DNA of 64,000 bases from Undibacterium sp. YM2 (GCF_009937975.1 NZ_AP018441.1:4960001-5024000), one strand, 5' to 3'; shown: positions 1 to 8,188, counted from the first letter of the stretch. Numbers and translations are program-made. The notes: generated from the sequence alone by a model not told the origin.

Positions 1-558
1 CTGGCGGGGCAGGCTGCAGAGGGCAAGACCAGCTTCAACATGGTACAGATATTGAATTGCGTAGCCGACATCCCGGAACGCCCCAAGCTGGCCAGCAGCA
101 AACTCAGTGAAGATGACATCGCCAGATTCAAGATAGAAGGCAAAAAACTCAGCAATGCCTATATGTCAGCCATCGACAATGGCTACTATGAAGTTGCCTA
201 CAATATGCTGAGCAAGGGTTTGAAAAACACCAGCACGCTGGAAGAATGGCAAACCCGTACCTCAGCCTACCAGGCGCAAATTGGCAAGCAAGTGAGCCGT
301 GACCTCTGGCGCATCACCGTCTATGACAACCCTGCCAATGCGCAGCAGGCGGGCACCTATATCGCCGTCGATTATGAAACCAAACAAAGCATCGCCCCTA
401 TCACTTGTGGTTACCTGATATGGTTTCAGCCAGCCGGCACAAAAAATAACTTCACCCTCATGCGTGAAGAATATGGACATATATCTGAAGACATCCTGAA
501 ATCAACAGCGGCAACTGACATGGGTAAACTGCGCAAGCAGATGAAGTGCAAGACATAG
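1..558 (+). CDS. DUF4019-like protein, 5' end outside window
   Basis: The frame is open from base 1, so the gene probably starts upstream; an internal ATG at 40 is the first one in the window. The visible 185 codons fit the DUF4019 family: an N-terminal helix pair around 'DNGYYEVAYNML', a W-containing segment with 'YQAQIGKQVSRDLWRI', then a beta-rich part ending in a charged tail. DUF4019 proteins are small, usually exported proteins of unknown function. No signal peptide can be seen because the start is missing. The next gene begins 13 bp downstream on the same strand. Family assignment is by pattern and moderately sure; function unknown. Confidence 0.6.
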   Translation: MAGQAAEGKTSFNMVQILNCVADIPERPKLASSKLSEDDIARFKIEGKKLSNAYMSAIDNGYYEVAYNMLSKGLKNTSTLEEWQTRTSAYQAQIGKQVSRDLWRITVYDNPANAQQAGTYIAVDYETKQSIAPITCGYLIWFQPAGTKNNFTLMREEYGHISEDILKSTAATDMGKLRKQMKCKT

Positions 559-571
559 AGTTGAACAATCA

Positions 572-1081
572 ATGACACGCCTCTATCACTACGTTGGCCC
601 GGATGAAATTGCCACCGCAGTTGCAGCCATCCCCATAGGTTTTGCGATTCGCCAGTTGCAGGATGTCATGCGCTGGATAAAGGAAACTGAACAGCATATC
701 AACCGTGACGGCAGCATAATTGCGACCTTCACCATTGACCAGCACGGCACCCTGCACCTCGCTGACCGGCACAGCGAACATGTCGCTTGCGCCGGTGGCA
801 ACCCGGTATTGTCTGCTGGTGAAATCACTTTTGTCATCAATGGAGAAAAGCTCGAAGTAAGTGCCATCACCAATCAATCCACTGGCTATTGCCCGCAAGC
901 CTCGTCATGGCCGGATGTGGCAAACGCCTTGCAACTCGCAGGCCTGGCTGCGCCCGGACATTTCAGCAGCAGCTATGAATTTCGACGTTGCAGGCTATGC
1001 CAGGCTATCAACATCATCAAGGATGGTGTGCTTGAATGTGCGCTGTGTGAAACTGCATTGCCTGAAGATTGGAATTTTTGA
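572..1081 (+). CDS. Hypothetical protein with C-terminal zinc ribbon
   Basis: A 169-residue protein I do not recognise as a named family. The C-terminus carries two CxxC pairs (C140/C143 and C156/C159) separated by 12 residues, the spacing of a rubredoxin-like zinc ribbon, so it probably binds one zinc ion. There is no signal peptide or membrane segment, so a cytoplasmic location is inferred. It starts 13 bp after the preceding gene without a clear Shine-Dalgarno sequence and may be co-transcribed with it. Function unknown. Confidence 0.6.
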   Translation: MTRLYHYVGPDEIATAVAAIPIGFAIRQLQDVMRWIKETEQHINRDGSIIATFTIDQHGTLHLADRHSEHVACAGGNPVLSAGEITFVINGEKLEVSAITNQSTGYCPQASSWPDVANALQLAGLAAPGHFSSSYEFRRCRLCQAINIIKDGVLECALCETALPEDWNF

Positions 1082-1148
1082 CATAGTGGGGCACTATATT
1101 GCTTAAAATGCTGTGACTTACTCCCATTCTTAAAAAGACAATATCCCA

Positions 1149-2108
1149 TTGAAGAATTTTCAAAGTCATTTCCTGAGAAAAGCGATTTCATCCATCACCT
1201 TACTCTCTTTAACTCTGTACTTGATTCCTGCTTTTGCGCAATCGCAAGTAAGCAAGTCAACTGCCAATCAGACAGTATGCCTGAACAGGCTGAGAGACAG
1301 GGAGGCCTGTACTGACCCATGGCGTCAAGTTCCTATCAAGTTGCTTGAGCTTGCCGACTATCAAACTCAATGCCAGCAAGCAGGCGATCGCGGTGCCTTC
1401 GAATATTACGAAGGGGCACTGCGTAAGCTCTGGTATCGATCTGAACAATATGATGCAGCCATTGATCGCGGCATAGCGAGTATAGAAATATCGCTGATGA
1501 ATGGTGGACGAGGTGGCGTATATGGTTCGCCCTTCTTTTTGTCCTATCTTGTTCCTCCTGAGATGAGAGAGATAAATGGCGCAGGTATTTCCGCTGATGG
1601 CAATAAAGCACTAATAGATGCCTATGCAGGATTAATTCCAGGTTTCAAGCATTGGGTCAAGGCTGGTATTCCTGTCATTGAGAAAGATGTATGCGTACGC
1701 AAGGCCAACCAGGCGATTTCTGAAGCACAAAAACTGCTTCAACTGCCAACGGCGACAATGGCAGAATTAGAAAAACACACTGAGCAGTTCGGAAAAATTC
1801 TTACGCTGGCAGAAAATGTCAGCGCCTGTTCCTCTAGTGCATCCGATGGAATTGAATGGGGTGATTTCTTTGATTTTTATGAAGCTACTTGCGAAGGATG
1901 TATTACAGAGATCAGTGATCTGGCCAGGAGGCAGCTTCGTTTGGAAATTAAAGCATACAAACATCTGATCTTGGGAATGGTAAAAATCAGGGCCAAGAAT
2001 GAGAAACCGCCGTCCTGCGAGACGCTGGAAGAGCGAGTCACACATTTTAAAGACCACGTAAAAACACAACTGGTGCGTGGCACTTGGATTCCATTAGATG
2101 AAAAGTAG
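1149..2108 (+). CDS. Hypothetical exported protein, TTG start
   Basis: The first usable codon is TTG at 1149. It gives a clean signal peptide: basic n-region, hydrophobic core around residues 12-27, and a likely signal peptidase I site after 'PAFA'. That supports this start despite a weak ribosome-binding site. The roughly 290-residue mature protein has many cysteines (including CVC- and CEGC-type spacings), so disulfides in the periplasm are plausible. It looks mostly helical. No domain family is recognised. Followed by about 275 bp without a gene and a hairpin. Confidence 0.55.
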   Translation: MKNFQSHFLRKAISSITLLSLTLYLIPAFAQSQVSKSTANQTVCLNRLRDREACTDPWRQVPIKLLELADYQTQCQQAGDRGAFEYYEGALRKLWYRSEQYDAAIDRGIASIEISLMNGGRGGVYGSPFFLSYLVPPEMREINGAGISADGNKALIDAYAGLIPGFKHWVKAGIPVIEKDVCVRKANQAISEAQKLLQLPTATMAELEKHTEQFGKILTLAENVSACSSSASDGIEWGDFFDFYEATCEGCITEISDLARRQLRLEIKAYKHLILGMVKIRAKNEKPPSCETLEERVTHFKDHVKTQLVRGTWIPLDEK

Positions 2109-2306
2109 TAAGCCCAGAAACCAAAGATCATGACATCAAACAATTAATCTTCAACATCCCCGGCTGTTGTGTCTTGTTTCCGACGCGGCGATACCAGGCT
2201 ACTTCCGGCGCATTGGTTTTTTCCCTACGTCTATCTGCTTCAGCGACATCTGTTTGCCATCATAGAAAATCCTGTCGGCAGCATGGACAGATGTTGCAGC
2301 AAGGGG

Positions 2307-2330
2307 TAGAAAGCAGATGACTGCTTTCTA
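2307..2330. terminator. Hairpin between convergent genes
   Basis: A perfect 10-bp inverted repeat (TAGAAAGCAG / CTGCTTTCTA) with a 4-nt loop lies between the plus-strand exported protein and the minus-strand ATPase gene. There is no long T-tract on either side, so a bidirectional terminator is likely but not certain. Confidence 0.4.
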
Positions 2331-2384
2331 CTTGTTGGTGAGCTTGTTCATTTTTTCATCTTCCTGTTTGTACAGAGCGCAGCC

Positions 2385-3536
2385 TTAGCCCTTATCGTCT
2401 ACTGTTAACCTGTTATGCCTGAACCACTCAGCAAATCCCTGATCTTCAAGCGCATAGATGCCGCGCGATTGTTTCCACACCAGGTTTTTTTCGCGTAAGC
2501 CGTCGATGGCTGTTTGCACCGTTGCCTTGGATAAGCGTCTGGTTTTGGTGATGGCCATATAGGCCGCCATGGATTCATCAGAAAATGGTATCCACTGTTC
2601 GCCCTTGCTGATGAGCACGCTGAGCACGGCTTTTTGTATCGCTGTCAAGGCATCGAACTCGCTGGCGAATTCTTCCCACAGTCGGTTATTGATTTTGCGG
2701 GCACCGTCTTCGAGTATTTCTGACAGGCTTTGTGCCTGACCTTCGAGGGCGATGTGGGCAATCAGGTCGCGCAGCATTTCTGGCCGGTTGCCCAGCAACT
2801 GGAATGCTGCCCACACACTCTCGGCGCGTAGCTTGTTGCCCCTGGCAAGATTGCCATTCGCCCATTTGGTGAAGGCATCGGTGTATGATTTGTTGAGCAA
2901 GGGAAAAGCCGTGATACTCGAACCAAAGAAAGGCTGGGTGCGGTTCAGCACGAGGTGAGCGAGTTTGTCACGGTTGGAGCCAGTGAACACCAGCATCAGC
3001 GCAGGCAACTCGGCGCTCAGGTTCAGAGTGTCGCGTGCAGACTTGAGTGCAAACATGGCATTCAGGCCTGCTGTCGTGCTCAGTGCATGCTGGGCTTCAT
3101 CAACGATGAGCACGATAGGTTTTTTAACCTGATGACTGAGCTCGGCAATCACATCTGACAGCGTGACATTGTCTGGCAAACCCGGCTGGTTAATGTCAAT
3201 GGTCAGCGTGCCCATGACATTGACTTTGGACAGACCGACTGCCTTGGCAGCCTTGCTGATGATACCCAGCGTATCAGCCAGGTGCTTTTTGATGGCCTCT
3301 GTAATGATGAGGGCAGGGTCGCGCTCTTTGTTGGCCCACAAATCCACATACACTGGCAGCCAGCCGCGTGCGCTGATCTCTGGCACAAGATCTTCGCGCA
3401 GGAAGGTGCTCTTGCCGACCCGCCTTGGGGCCGCCAGGAATAAACCTGAGCGTGCATCGCTCAAGCTCTTGCCTTGCAACCGGTTGCAAAGCTCCTGCGC
3501 CAATTCAGGGCGGCGAAAAGTAAAGGAAATGCTCAT
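2385..3536 (-). CDS. Orphan AAA family ATPase with C-terminal winged helix
   Basis: A 383-residue ATPase of the AAA/COG1672-like type. The N-terminal P-loop (residues 36-44, 'APRRVGKST') has Ala in place of the first Gly of Walker A but keeps GKST. Walker B is hydrophobic residues followed by D146-E147 ('VLIVDEAQH'), and a 'FTGSNRDKL' segment fits sensor 1. The last 100 residues look like a winged-helix DNA-binding domain. Related ATPases work as regulatory or mobile-element-linked ATPases, but no partner nuclease or transposase lies beside it. A symmetric AT-rich dyad sits directly upstream at 3572-3628, suggesting autoregulation (inference). Exact role unknown. Confidence 0.7.
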   Translation of the reverse strand: MSISFTFRRPELAQELCNRLQGKSLSDARSGLFLAAPRRVGKSTFLREDLVPEISARGWLPVYVDLWANKERDPALIITEAIKKHLADTLGIISKAAKAVGLSKVNVMGTLTIDINQPGLPDNVTLSDVIAELSHQVKKPIVLIVDEAQHALSTTAGLNAMFALKSARDTLNLSAELPALMLVFTGSNRDKLAHLVLNRTQPFFGSSITAFPLLNKSYTDAFTKWANGNLARGNKLRAESVWAAFQLLGNRPEMLRDLIAHIALEGQAQSLSEILEDGARKINNRLWEEFASEFDALTAIQKAVLSVLISKGEQWIPFSDESMAAYMAITKTRRLSKATVQTAIDGLREKNLVWKQSRGIYALEDQGFAEWFRHNRLTVDDKG

Positions 3537-3571
3537 GGCTGATGCCCCTTTTTATCTCTAATCTTTTTCTA

Positions 3572-3628
3572 TTATGCTTTATTATGTCCAGATACATAAA
3601 TTATGTACTCAAGCATAATAAAGCATAA
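3572..3628. promoter_or_regulatory. 57-bp nested dyad, probable operator of the ATPase gene
   Basis: Two perfect inverted repeats share the same centre at base 3600. The outer arms are 15 bp (3572-3586 and 3614-3628, TTATGCTTTATTATG and its complement). The inner palindrome is TACATAAATTATGTA (3593-3607). The pentamer TTATG/CATAA occurs six times, starting at 3572, 3582, 3595, 3601, 3614 and 3624, so the spacing 10-13-6-13-10 is itself symmetric. It lies 36 bp upstream of the ATPase start codon, where a multi-dimer repressor site would be expected. Confidence 0.6.
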
Positions 3629-3750
3629 ATTGTAGCAAATACAAGATATTTTTAAGGTCTTGCCACTGCAAAAGATGATGTACCTACGCCTTATCAGGTT
3701 TGATGCATGTGCAGCACTAGCGAGTGAGCAGTGACAATTTCAACCGCCAA

Positions 3751-4779
3751 TCACACCGCTTCAAAAGTGCAGACCAGCTCAGGCGCAAGCGCATGCAAAA
3801 AGCTGCGTGTATCAAAGACTGCACCTGGTGCATGCGCTCCACTACGTTGCGTCACTTCACCTTGCAAAATCCGCTGCACTGCCTCGCATATCAAGGGTGC
3901 GGTAAAGCCATAGATGTCGCGCCCCTGCGCCACCAGCTTGCGGGTTTGCCCATCCCTGCTTGCGATGATTTCAACCAGAAATATCTGGGCAGACTTGCCG
4001 CTTTCGTCTGCTGCAGCGGGTGGTGGCGTCTGCGGGTCACGTATATCCTGCAGGGCAGACAGGTTCAGATAGGTATGCAATTGCCCTATCCGCAAATGCT
4101 GCGTCATCAAAATGACTTCCGAGAACGGCACTTCTATCGCATCCAGCCGCCCGAAGGGTTGGGCATAATCCCAGGCAATTTCTATTGCAGGCAATATCAT
4201 GGGCACCAGCTTGCCATCACTGACCACCAGGCGATGAGCAGTATTGCGCGCGCCGGTGATGCGTGTGCCTTCGGTTGGGTGCCAACTGTCGAGGGCTATG
4301 CCTATACGGACGTCATCAACCGCATCCCAGCCGTCTGTCACTGCAGTAGCCAGCAGGTCTGCCAGGCCACCGTAAAAGCCCATGGCGGGCAGAACCAGTA
4401 CACCTGCTTCACGCGCCGGGCTGTCAAAGTTCTCCAAGGTATCATGGGCGCTCATTTGCTCTGCGCTGACATCGAGATAATGCACGCGATTGCGTATGGC
4501 TGCGGCAGCAAGCTGGTTGGCTGTTTCCAGGAAGGGGCCAGAGCAATTGATCAGGGCGGCAACGCCTTGCAAGGCCTGATTCAGCGCGGCATCATCAGCG
4601 ATTGAAACGCAGCGGGTCTGGATGCCGCGACTTTCAAAGCCAGCAGCGGCCAGCTTGCCGCTATCGCGGGCCAGGGCGACAGGCACCATGCCGCGCCGGA
4701 TCAGTTCATCCACCACAAAGCGACCGGTATGTCCGGTAGCACCAAAAACAGCAACTTTGTTATTGACTGGGGTATTCAT
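3751..4779 (-). CDS. Saccharopine dehydrogenase-like NAD(P)-binding oxidoreductase
   Basis: 342 residues starting with a Rossmann nucleotide-binding motif GATGHTG (about residues 14-20), followed by the pattern of the saccharopine dehydrogenase/trans-acting enoyl reductase family: 'ALINCSGPF' near residue 95 and 'YLDVSAE' near 126. The substrate cannot be read from sequence. The gene is divergent from a TetR regulator; 107 bp separate the two starts and hold two TetR-type operators, so it is probably the regulator's target. Cytoplasmic. Confidence 0.75.
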   Translation of the reverse strand: MNTPVNNKVAVFGATGHTGRFVVDELIRRGMVPVALARDSGKLAAAGFESRGIQTRCVSIADDAALNQALQGVAALINCSGPFLETANQLAAAAIRNRVHYLDVSAEQMSAHDTLENFDSPAREAGVLVLPAMGFYGGLADLLATAVTDGWDAVDDVRIGIALDSWHPTEGTRITGARNTAHRLVVSDGKLVPMILPAIEIAWDYAQPFGRLDAIEVPFSEVILMTQHLRIGQLHTYLNLSALQDIRDPQTPPPAAADESGKSAQIFLVEIIASRDGQTRKLVAQGRDIYGFTAPLICEAVQRILQGEVTQRSGAHAPGAVFDTRSFLHALAPELVCTFEAV

Positions 4780-4815
4780 ATGTTGACTCCATGTTTGTTA
4801 TTCAATTTCTACGAT

Positions 4816-4853
4816 ACAGACCGGTATGTTTTATAAGATACATACAGGTCTGT
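4816..4853. promoter_or_regulatory. Tandem TetR-type operators in the divergent promoter region
   Basis: Two imperfect 14-bp palindromes, ACAGACCGGTATGT (4816-4829) and ACATACAGGTCTGT (4840-4853), are mirror copies of each other: the outer 13 bp pair in 12 of 13 positions. Both resemble the ACAGACCGGTCTGT-type sites of TetR proteins. They lie between the oxidoreductase and tetR starts and can control both promoters. Confidence 0.7.
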
Positions 4854-4873
4854 AGCATGTCAAGCAATCATGC

Positions 4874-4879
4874 TATAAT
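4874..4879 (+). promoter_or_regulatory. -10 box TATAAT upstream of tetR
   Basis: A perfect TATAAT ends 7 nt before the ATG at 4887. If used, transcription would begin at or next to the start codon and give a leaderless mRNA. No convincing -35 is seen, and the position where one would sit overlaps the right-hand TetR operator. Confidence 0.4.
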
Positions 4880-4886
4880 TTTTTCC

Positions 4887-5480
4887 ATGAATACTTCAAA
4901 GACCGCCAGCGCGTCTGCACCCTCAGAGGTAAAAGAACGCATACTTGAAACAGCTTCCCGGCTTTTCTATAGCCAGGGTGTCAGGGCCGTGGGCGTGGAT
5001 CTGGTGGCAGAGCAGGCTGACGTCGCAAAAACCAGCATCTATCGTCACTTTGGTACCAAGGACGATCTCATTGCCGCTTTTTTACAACGCGAAGATGAAA
5101 ACTTCTGGCAATGCTGGGGCGATGTCCACCAGCGCCATGCTAATGATGCCGCTGCCGAGCTTGATGCGCATTTCCAGTGGATAGGTGAACGGGTGGCCCG
5201 CCCTAACTACCGCGGGTGCCCGCAAATCAATGTGGCGGCAGAATTTCCTGACCAGGACCACCCTGCCCGCCAGGTTGCCTACAAACATAAACATGAGCTG
5301 CGGCGCAGGCTCAAAGATATCGCAGTACGCCTGAATGCCAAACGCCCGGATGAACTGGCTGGCCAGTTGGCGGTGCTGATCAACGGTGCTTTTGTCAGCT
5401 CACAAATGTTTTTTGAAGGTGAAGCCACAGCGTTGCTAACTGCAACAGCACATGCGCTGCTTGCGGCGGCCAAAGCCTGA
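4887..5480 (+). CDS. TetR/AcrR family transcriptional regulator
   Basis: About 197 residues from the ATG at 4887; upstream in-frame codons run through the operator region and are unlikely to be coding. The N-terminal TetR helix-turn-helix is clear: 'RILETASRLFYSQGVRAVGVD' followed by 'TSIYRHFGTKDDLIAAF' (about residues 17-60). The C-terminal ligand domain contains 'CPQINVAAEFP', as seen in TetR proteins near oxidoreductase genes. It probably represses itself and the divergent oxidoreductase through the sites at 4816-4853. Its stop codon overlaps the next start (TGATG). Confidence 0.85.
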   Translation: MNTSKTASASAPSEVKERILETASRLFYSQGVRAVGVDLVAEQADVAKTSIYRHFGTKDDLIAAFLQREDENFWQCWGDVHQRHANDAAAELDAHFQWIGERVARPNYRGCPQINVAAEFPDQDHPARQVAYKHKHELRRRLKDIAVRLNAKRPDELAGQLAVLINGAFVSSQMFFEGEATALLTATAHALLAAAKA

Positions 5481-5932
5481 TGGACGAAAGTTCATCGACA
5501 GGCGCTGCGATAAGAACCTGCCAGAATTTTTACCGACACTGGATGCAAAATGCAGGGCTGGAAATGCTGGCCCTGCCAGATGCTGCCAACAGATTACACG
5601 CAATCACACACCCTTTGCCACTCGCATTGACAGCCTACTATCTTTGCGCCGGCAACAGCCCTGTCAACACTGCATACAATGAACTTTTGCAGCCCGAAGA
5701 TTTATATGCAGAACAAGAACACCTGATCTTCATGCACGAGAATCAGGGTGTGGTCGATTGGGGCATACGTCTGCAAGACCTGATGCAAGATGATCCCATC
5801 GTCTGGCAAAGAAATAATGATGACGGAGCATGGTACGCAGAAGATCATCATCTCAGCAGTTTCTTGATGGCTTGCTGGTATTGGGCGGAATTTGGTGAAG
5901 ACAGACCTGAGGAATTTTTTAGACTCAGATAG
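5480..5932 (+). CDS. SMI1/KNR4 (SUKH)-like hypothetical protein
   Basis: 150 residues. The segment with 'LAEQEHLIFMHENQGVVDWGI'-type spacing (about residues 78-100), then 'DDPIVWQ' and a late 'FLMACWYWAEFG', matches SUKH-fold proteins: an ENQ motif followed by W-G-I and D-D-P. SUKH proteins are often immunity proteins of polymorphic toxin systems, but no toxin gene is seen here. Start and tetR stop overlap by one base, so translational coupling with the regulator is likely. Family call by motif only; function unknown. Confidence 0.5.
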   Translation: MDESSSTGAAIRTCQNFYRHWMQNAGLEMLALPDAANRLHAITHPLPLALTAYYLCAGNSPVNTAYNELLQPEDLYAEQEHLIFMHENQGVVDWGIRLQDLMQDDPIVWQRNNDDGAWYAEDHHLSSFLMACWYWAEFGEDRPEEFFRLR

Positions 5933-5943
5933 CGCGTTCTGTC

Positions 5944-6006
5944 GGGTGCGCCATGCGCACCATTGCCAGCTGTAACTTCAAACACAATGGTGCGCACGGC
6001 GCACCC
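5944..6006. repeat. REP-like inverted repeat, GTGCG family copy 1
   Basis: 22-bp arms (5944-5965 and 5985-6006) pair in 21 of 22 positions around a 19-nt spacer. The arms begin GGGTGCGC and end GCGCACCC. The same GTAGGGTGCG / CGCACCCTAC ends recur at 11810-11867 and, in shorter form, at 17264-17283. It lies between two genes on the same strand and could also act as a transcript hairpin. Confidence 0.7.
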
Positions 6007-6052
6007 TACAAAAATTACGGCGATTGACCAGCGCCCCATCATCTTTCATCAA

Positions 6053-6499
6053 ATGAACAAAACACTACCTACCTTACTCGCACTCGACCTTGAAGGCACG
6101 TTGATCTCCAATGCCATGAGCCAGATACCACGTCCTGGCCTGCATGCTTTTCTCGAACGCTGCGCTGCATTATTTCCACGCATGGTCATGTTCACGACCG
6201 TGAAGGAAGACAAGTTCAGGCAAATCGCCCGCTTGCTGGTGGAAGAAGGCATGGCACCAGCCTGGTATGCAGACATAGAGTATGTGCATTGGCATGGCGA
6301 CACCAAGAATCTGGAATTTGTGCCTGATGCAGCAGTCAGCGATATCATCCTGGTGGATGATTTTGAAATCTATGTCCATCCTGGCCAGGAGGCGCAATGG
6401 ATGCAGATAGCGTATTTTGATTATCCGTATTCTGAAGACGACAGGGGTTTGTTTGTGATGCTGGAAAAGCTGGAGATGTTGTTGGCAGACAGGGCTTGA
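6053..6499 (+). CDS. HAD-like hydrolase-fold protein
   Basis: 148 residues from the ATG at 6053; a longer reading would run through the repeat element. The N-terminus 'LLALDLEGTLIS' is HAD motif I, but the usual second Asp (DxD) is Glu (D12, E14). A 'MVMFTTVKE' segment fits motif II and 'DIILVDDFEIY' fits motif III/IV with two Asp. Overall it resembles short HAD or NIF-type phosphatase domains without a large cap. The D-to-E change may alter or lower phosphatase activity. Substrate unknown. Confidence 0.6.
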   Translation: MNKTLPTLLALDLEGTLISNAMSQIPRPGLHAFLERCAALFPRMVMFTTVKEDKFRQIARLLVEEGMAPAWYADIEYVHWHGDTKNLEFVPDAAVSDIILVDDFEIYVHPGQEAQWMQIAYFDYPYSEDDRGLFVMLEKLEMLLADRA

Positions 6500-6571
6500 T
6501 AAAGGACGGCAAGTCCTCGATGCACTTACAGAAAGCGCTATCACACGGCTTTATGCAGCCAATTTCTTACC

Positions 6572-6808
6572 TCAGCGCCTGTCAGCCCGCCATGCCTGCC
6601 ATATCATCAGCATTCCAATGACTATCATCCCCAGCCCCAGCAAACTGACTCCGATATGCCGGCCAAACAGCATGACCAGCAGATGTTCGAATTCGCAACC
6701 CTGCCGGCAGGGCAGTTGCACACTATCAGTGACAAACAGCATGGTCGCGCCTGCCAGCACAGCGAGCAAACCCAGCACGGTAAAACCGCTCTTCAAGAAT
6801 ACATTCAT
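6572..6808 (-). CDS. Small two-helix membrane protein
   Basis: 78 residues with two hydrophobic helices (about 5-27 and 48-70) joined by a loop containing two Cys and a His. No family recognised. It lies 27 bp downstream of the YdcF-type gene on the same strand and is probably the last gene of a three-gene unit (8188 down to 6572). Confidence 0.55.
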   Translation of the reverse strand: MNVFLKSGFTVLGLLAVLAGATMLFVTDSVQLPCRQGCEFEHLLVMLFGRHIGVSLLGLGMIVIGMLMIWQAWRADRR

Positions 6809-6835
6809 TTGATCACTCTCCTTTGCTGCGACTGT

Positions 6836-7486
6836 TCAACAAGCATGATCTTCCTCTCGCAACAATTGATGCTTCGCACAAAAGAAGCTCTCATACAACA
6901 ATGACTTCGTTTTTGAACGCCAACTCACATAACGACTGGTCGGTGTAGCGGCGGAAATAGCATGGAGTTGCAGTCCATTCGCCATCGTCATCGCCCGCTT
7001 CATGTGCAAAGGGTCACTGACTATCATTACCTTCTGCAATTGATGCGCGCGCATGAGTTTGCAGGCCTGCACCAGATTTTGATGGGTATTTTTGGATACC
7101 TCTTCTGTCAAAATCTTTTCAGCAGGAACACCCTTGGCAATCGCATATTGGCGGGCTGCGGCTGATTCAGAAAGAGTGTCACCTTCACTCAAGCCACCTG
7201 TGAAAATCAGATACTGCACCTGACCGTTTTTGTACAGGTGTATGCCATGCTTGATGCGCTCTGCAAATACGGGCGATGGCCTGTCCTTCCATACCGATGC
7301 ACCTAACACTATCGCCGCATCAGCCTTGATCTTTTCAGGTATGGCAGATTGTTGGGCTAGCATTGCGGGATAAAGAGCAATGCTCAGCATGACCTGAATA
7401 AAGCCAGCCAGCGCGATGATCAATGCCAGCAGCAGAATATACTTGATACGGAAGTAGCGGTGCAAACCAGGAAAATGAAGCTTCAC
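6836..7486 (-). CDS. YdcF/SanA family membrane protein (DUF218)
   Basis: 216 residues: one N-terminal membrane helix (about 15-38), then the DUF218 domain with 'ADAAIVLGASV' (about 55-65), 'YLIFTGGLSEGD' and 'VSDPLHMKRA'. In this family the GG and the D-P-x-H segment line the active pocket. The fold faces the periplasm. SanA/YdcF proteins affect envelope barrier function in enterobacteria, but the reaction is not settled. It begins 6 bp after the preceding gene's stop, so the two are co-transcribed. Confidence 0.8.
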   Translation of the reverse strand: MKLHFPGLHRYFRIKYILLLALIIALAGFIQVMLSIALYPAMLAQQSAIPEKIKADAAIVLGASVWKDRPSPVFAERIKHGIHLYKNGQVQYLIFTGGLSEGDTLSESAAARQYAIAKGVPAEKILTEEVSKNTHQNLVQACKLMRAHQLQKVMIVSDPLHMKRAMTMANGLQLHAISAATPTSRYVSWRSKTKSLLYESFFCAKHQLLREEDHAC

Positions 7487-7492
7487 GCCGGC

Positions 7493-8188
7493 CTACTGCT
7501 TTCTTAACACGCGCCAGGGCTTGCTGGTTTTTGGATCGACGGGCACACGTTTTTCATTACTTGCATAATCGTCTTCAAATACAAGCCATGCGTCACCACG
7601 CCTGATCAGATACCAGAATGGCAGCTTGCGGCCTTCAACACGCAAGGGCGTGCCATACAAATCCAGCTCAGACAAATCCAGGGACAAGCTGGCTTTATCC
7701 GGTTTGCCATTGATGCTGAGCTTGCCGTCTGCGAAACACCATTGCTCTTTTTCTTCGCTGACAAAGCAGCCTTGTATGATGCGTGCCAGATAAAGATCGG
7801 CCTCGTTCTGCTCAAGCGTGCCCAGGCGTTGATAAGGCCCCTGCTCTGCACTGTGCTTGCCGTCACCCACTAGCCAGATTTTATCGCCAGCTACGCGCAG
7901 GCAATATGCAGTCTCATCACCTTCATGCCAGGCCAGGTTTTGTTTGATGCGGCCATCCTTTATGCTCAGGGCAACTTGCTGACTATCAGTGGCTGTCATG
8001 GCCCCAGTCCAGTTGCCATGTTTTTTCAGCTGGCGCAGAAAATGAGTGGTGGTCCAGTAACCATCCAGCTTGTTCAGGGCGGCGTCGCCTGTGCAGATTT
8101 TAGTTGGTGCTGCGATAGTAAGAGAAGTGCATGACAGCAACAGGGCAAATGACAACAGGGCAGCTAGTCTGGAAAATCTGGATTGCAT
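7493..8188 (-). CDS. Hypothetical exported protein, possible lipoprotein
   Basis: 231 residues with an N-terminal signal sequence. 'ALLLSC' at about residues 15-20 could be a lipobox, although a signal peptidase I cut after 'TIAA' is equally possible. The mature part looks beta-rich with four further Cys. No recognised domain. First gene of the 8188-6572 unit. Confidence 0.55.
   Translation of the reverse strand: MQSRFSRLAALLSFALLLSCTSLTIAAPTKICTGDAALNKLDGYWTTTHFLRQLKKHGNWTGAMTATDSQQVALSIKDGRIKQNLAWHEGDETAYCLRVAGDKIWLVGDGKHSAEQGPYQRLGTLEQNEADLYLARIIQGCFVSEEKEQWCFADGKLSINGKPDKASLSLDLSELDLYGTPLRVEGRKLPFWYLIRRGDAWLVFEDDYASNEKRVPVDPKTSKPWRVLRKQ

Noticed and set aside
3724..4605. Long plus-strand open frame (293 codons) opposite the saccharopine-like gene
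   Set aside because: It is the antisense shadow of a well-supported gene; its protein shows no domain and has improbable composition.
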